This document shows positions 14,017-14,486 of a stretch of DNA of 14,486 nt, piece after piece. A program made the translations under genes and the position numbers. The notes beneath the pieces were generated by a model. The model saw only the letters and a list, made by a program, of their open reading frames with translations, was not told the DNA's origin and made no database searches. The stretch is from an uncultured Campylobacter sp. (GTDB lineage: Bacteria; Campylobacterota; Campylobacteria; Campylobacterales; Campylobacteraceae): NCBI RefSeq assembly GCF_938045595.1, contig NZ_CALIBB010000276.1:1-14486 (forward strand), in the 5' to 3' direction. How positions within the stretch are numbered: position 1 is the stretch's first letter; each line of letters opens with the position of its first letter.

Positions 14017-14358
14017 GCGTCTTTTAATGAGTTTGAAATTTTAAGTCCGCGACAGGCTATGCGCCTAGTCTTGATTTAAAATTTCTGCACAACATTAAAA
14101 TACATCTCACGATACTGCCGCTATCGAATTGCGTTTAAAATTTGGCGTTTCGCGAGATTTTGCGAATTTTAATTTGTAGAATTTTAAGTCAAATTGCGAA
14201 GGATTTTTCGCTTAGTCAAGGCAAATTTAAAAAATAAGCGGAGCGAACAATGGTTTGTGAGCATTATTTTTTAAATTTTAACGCAGAATAAGTAGGTCTG
14301 CTTGCATCTGCGAGCTTGCGAAGTAGAAAAAGCCAAGCAAAAATAGAAAGGAGAAATA
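14017..14358. other. 342-base interval between tpiA and fabI
   Basis: No gene is seen. The interval holds a small hairpin at 14051-14070 (GAC-A-GGC with GCC-TA-GTC), a TGTAGAAT at 14175-14182 that could be a -10 box, the long inverted repeat at 14223-14278, and GCAGA (14283-14287), which can pair with either TCTGC at 14297-14301 or TCTGC at 14307-14311. A strong AAAGGAGA (14347-14354) precedes fabI. Confidence 0.5.
14223..14278. repeat. Long inverted repeat, possible bidirectional terminator
   Basis: AAATTTAAAAAATAA (14223-14237) and TTATTTTTTAAATTT (14264-14278) are exact 15-base reverse complements. The stem can extend by GC/GC past a one-base bulge, and the loop can fold again as ACAA-TGGT-TTGT (14247-14258). 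The right arm supplies a run of six T, so the structure could end tpiA transcripts, although the stem is almost all A-T. Confidence 0.6.
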
Positions 14359-14486
14359 ATGATTTTAAAAGGCAAAAAGGGCCTCATCGTCGGCGTCGCT
14401 AACGCCAAATCTATCGCTTACGGTATCGCCGAAGCTTGTCACGCCCAGGGTGCGCAAATGGCGTTTACCTACCTAAACGACGCGCT
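14359..14486 (+). CDS. fabI: Enoyl-[acyl-carrier-protein] reductase FabI (5' part, cut by window edge)
   Basis: Only the first 42 codons are inside the window. They read MILKGKKGLIVGVANAKSIA and continue with YGIAEACHAQGAQMAFTYLN, the start of a FabI-type short-chain dehydrogenase. The G-V-A-N-x-x-S-I-A-x-G-I-A segment is the NADH-binding loop typical of FabI rather than a general SDR. FabI performs the last reduction of fatty-acid elongation. AAAGGAGA at 14347-14354 supports the ATG at 14359. Its position after tpiA matches, in mirrored order, the C. jejuni gapA-pgk-tpiA-fabI cluster. The rest of the gene is not visible. Confidence 0.93.
   Translation, partial: MILKGKKGLIVGVANAKSIAYGIAEACHAQGAQMAFTYLNDA

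Noticed and set aside
14223..14358. Riboswitch or attenuator ahead of fabI
   Set aside because: Alternative small stems exist (GCAGA with two TCTGC copies), but they are short and match no riboswitch class I know.
1..14486. CRISPR array, tRNA, rRNA or insertion sequence
   Set aside because: No regularly spaced repeats, no cloverleaf-like segment, and no transposase or terminal inverted repeats with target duplications were seen.

Overview
The window looks like chromosomal DNA from a Campylobacter-type epsilonproteobacterium. The GC content appears to be mid-40s or higher, so a high-GC oral species of the Campylobacter gracilis/showae/rectus kind is more likely than C. jejuni. This rests on three things: two gene blocks whose order I know from C. 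jejuni (ftsY, a thioredoxin-like lipoprotein, formyl-THF cyclo-ligase, rny, dedA; and gapA, pgk, tpiA, fabI), a short TIM with an N-L-K-C-N active-site start, and the very frequent AAATTT/AAAATTTT words. The species name is an inference.

Layout. (1) 55-3226, plus strand: a BrnQ-type branched-chain amino-acid carrier, a strong UACG-loop hairpin, then a 548-residue protein of unknown role with a C-terminal CxxC/DUF1963-like region. (2) 3381-4825, minus strand: a thioredoxin-fold lipoprotein overlapping ftsY by one base. (3) 4907-7602, plus strand: 5-formyltetrahydrofolate cyclo-ligase, RNase Y and a secreted SYLF-domain protein. The cyclo-ligase runs 68 bases into rny. (4) 7603-8082: gene-free, with a probable terminator and AT-rich inverted repeats. 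(5) 8083-9670, plus strand: a tightly packed trio of a DedA membrane protein, a membrane-anchored or exported barnase-family ribonuclease and a barstar-family protein. The RNase and barstar genes share ATGA. (6) 9772-10972, minus strand: a small protein with a Cys cluster and a MliC-like lysozyme-inhibitor lipoprotein, separated by a gene-poor stretch. (7) 11110-14016, plus strand: the glycolytic operon gapA-pgk-tpiA, then a long inverted repeat and the start of fabI, which the window edge cuts off.

How it fits together. Most of the window is housekeeping: membrane protein targeting, one-carbon metabolism, RNA decay, lower glycolysis and fatty-acid synthesis. The accessory content sits between the two conserved blocks (8649-10972): a barnase-like nuclease with all of its expected catalytic residues, its predicted antidote, an unknown Cys-rich protein and a likely lysozyme inhibitor. 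This looks like a defence/competition segment at a junction between otherwise conserved chromosomal blocks. The least ordinary points are the 115-residue polar spacer between membrane anchor and nuclease domain, and a barstar that is strongly basic rather than acidic.
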